A stretch of 63,404 bases of DNA from positions 1 through 63,404 of the forward strand of contig NZ_JAJCXB010000045.1 in the NCBI RefSeq assembly GCF_020564935.1, in the 5' to 3' direction. Positions within the stretch are counted from its first letter, which is position 1. Each line of letters starts with the position of its first letter. Source of the stretch: Streptomyces pinistramenti. GTDB taxonomy: Bacteria > Actinomycetota > Actinomycetes > Streptomycetales > Streptomycetaceae. The position numbers were made by a program, and so were the translations under genes. Of the stretch, positions 62,819-63,404 are shown in pieces. Below the pieces are notes generated by a model. The model was given only the letters and a program-made list of their open reading frames with translations. It was not told the origin of the DNA and did no database searches.

Positions 62819-63404
62819 GCAGTCCGGCGGGGTGTGACGATGTGGAGCAGGTAGCCCCTTCGGAGGCGTGCACACACCGAGGGCCGGCGGCTTTCCGACC
62901 CACTCCTGGCGCGTGAAGAGCAACGCGGGGGTTCGACTCCCCATCAACAGTGCAGCTCAGCACCGCGTACAGGTAACAGTGCATATCGCACAGCACATCA
63001 CCACGTGCAGATCCGGAGCGGTGAGGGCGGGTTCGGGGTTTTCCACACCACAGCAGGCCAGACCATTGGGGACAGCATCTCTGACGCTCCACGCCGACTG
63101 GGTTGAGCGAGACGCGACTGACTTCGATGAGAACGAACAGAACTGCCACGGAGGCCGCGGACGATTGCGGGATCTCGCACTGCCTGGCCGAATCTCACGG
63201 CTGGAGGCCGCGCCGTGGTCGATCGGCCACGGACCTGAGACCGGTCGGCCGGCCTGTTCATTCATTCGCCGAGGATTTCTGTCCCGTCTCGCTGAGCTTG
63301 GACGAGTCTCACTGATCTGAGTGGGGCTGCATCGAATCTCACGTCCGGTGGCTGTTGTCGAGAGTGCAGTCACCCACAGGGGTGACCCGTGTCCCGTTCC
63401 ATGT
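62819..63404. other. End region without a recognised gene
   Basis: About 590 bases. Frames on both strands lack family motifs. The GC content is lower and more uneven than in the genes before. It holds a tRNA T-arm-like stretch (62927-62942), three copies of GA(A/G)TCTCAC (63190-63198, 63304-63312, 63334-63342) and nothing else that I can support. It may be the edge of a decayed mobile element. Confidence 0.35.
62927..62942 (+). other. tRNA T-arm-like fragment, possible attachment-site relic
   Basis: GGGGG-TTCGACT-CCCC has the stem, loop and TTCGA core of a tRNA T-arm. No D-arm, anticodon arm or matching acceptor strand is present upstream, so there is no complete tRNA. Integrated elements often leave such 3' tRNA pieces as attachment sites; here it is only suggestive. 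Confidence 0.25.

Noticed and set aside
62868..63000. Complete tRNA gene around the GGTTCGACTCC stretch
   Set aside because: Only the T-arm is present; no D-arm, anticodon arm or pairing acceptor strand could be found.

Overview
The window looks like a stretch of a Streptomyces (or close Streptomycetaceae) chromosome. GC content is very high, codons nearly always end in G or C, GTG and TTG starts are frequent, many genes overlap by GTGA or ATGA, and marker genes typical of the group are present: RbpA, a SapA-like spore protein, a split LigD/Ku end-joining system, a sugar ABC importer without its own ATPase, and Lnt next to Ppm1. All functions below are inferred from the sequence and family knowledge; no database search was run.

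Layout. 0-5.5 kb: APC permease, an orphan acyl-CoA carboxylase epsilon-like protein, a divergent LysR/EamA-exporter pair, and the divergent ohr/ohrR peroxide pair with a clear operator. 5.6-7.0 kb: a 41-residue ORF that overlaps a free-standing ketosynthase. 7.9-10.7 kb: three secreted cell-surface proteins (SLT-type transglycosylase, GH25 muramidase, SapA-like), each followed or separated by strong hairpins. 10.8-12.3 kb: SDR/DUF2867 protein.

12.4-23.8 kb is the most coherent system. A LacI-type repressor is divergent from a lipoprotein solute-binding protein, two permeases, a cytoplasmic GH5 (GH5_18-like) beta-mannosidase candidate, a Tat-exported GH85 endo-beta-N-acetylglucosaminidase and a cytoplasmic GH38 alpha-mannosidase. 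Two LacI-type operators lie in the divergent region. Together these can release high-mannose N-glycans outside the cell, import them, trim the alpha-mannoses and split the Man-beta-1,4-GlcNAc core. The ATPase is missing and is presumably MsiK encoded elsewhere. A DasR-type regulated GH18 chitinase at 52 kb would feed the same GlcNAc pool.

23.8-43 kb is mixed housekeeping: small proteins (including an orphan MT0933-like antitoxin and a frameshifted EF-Tu domain-II fragment), a GNAT enzyme, a cold-shock protein, a D-Ala-D-Ala carboxypeptidase, a secreted endonuclease I, a TetR regulator, MurJ, LigD polymerase and ligase as two genes back to back with Ku, an S4 protein, a YchJ-like protein, a small membrane protein plus an FtsK-like protein with a degenerate P-loop, a MocR/YczE pair, a GDPD and a UMF1-family transporter. 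43-50 kb: rbpA with a SigR-type promoter, fxsA, ppm1-lnt, an amidohydrolase and an Lrp/AsnC regulator. 50-63 kb: acyl-CoA dehydrogenase, chitinase, TetR with a DUF6230/DUF6114 pair, a GAF regulator with an ExaC-type aldehyde dehydrogenase, a GltB-like FMN enzyme, a broken DUF317-like gene, and a DIP1984-family protein. The last 0.6 kb holds no recognisable gene.
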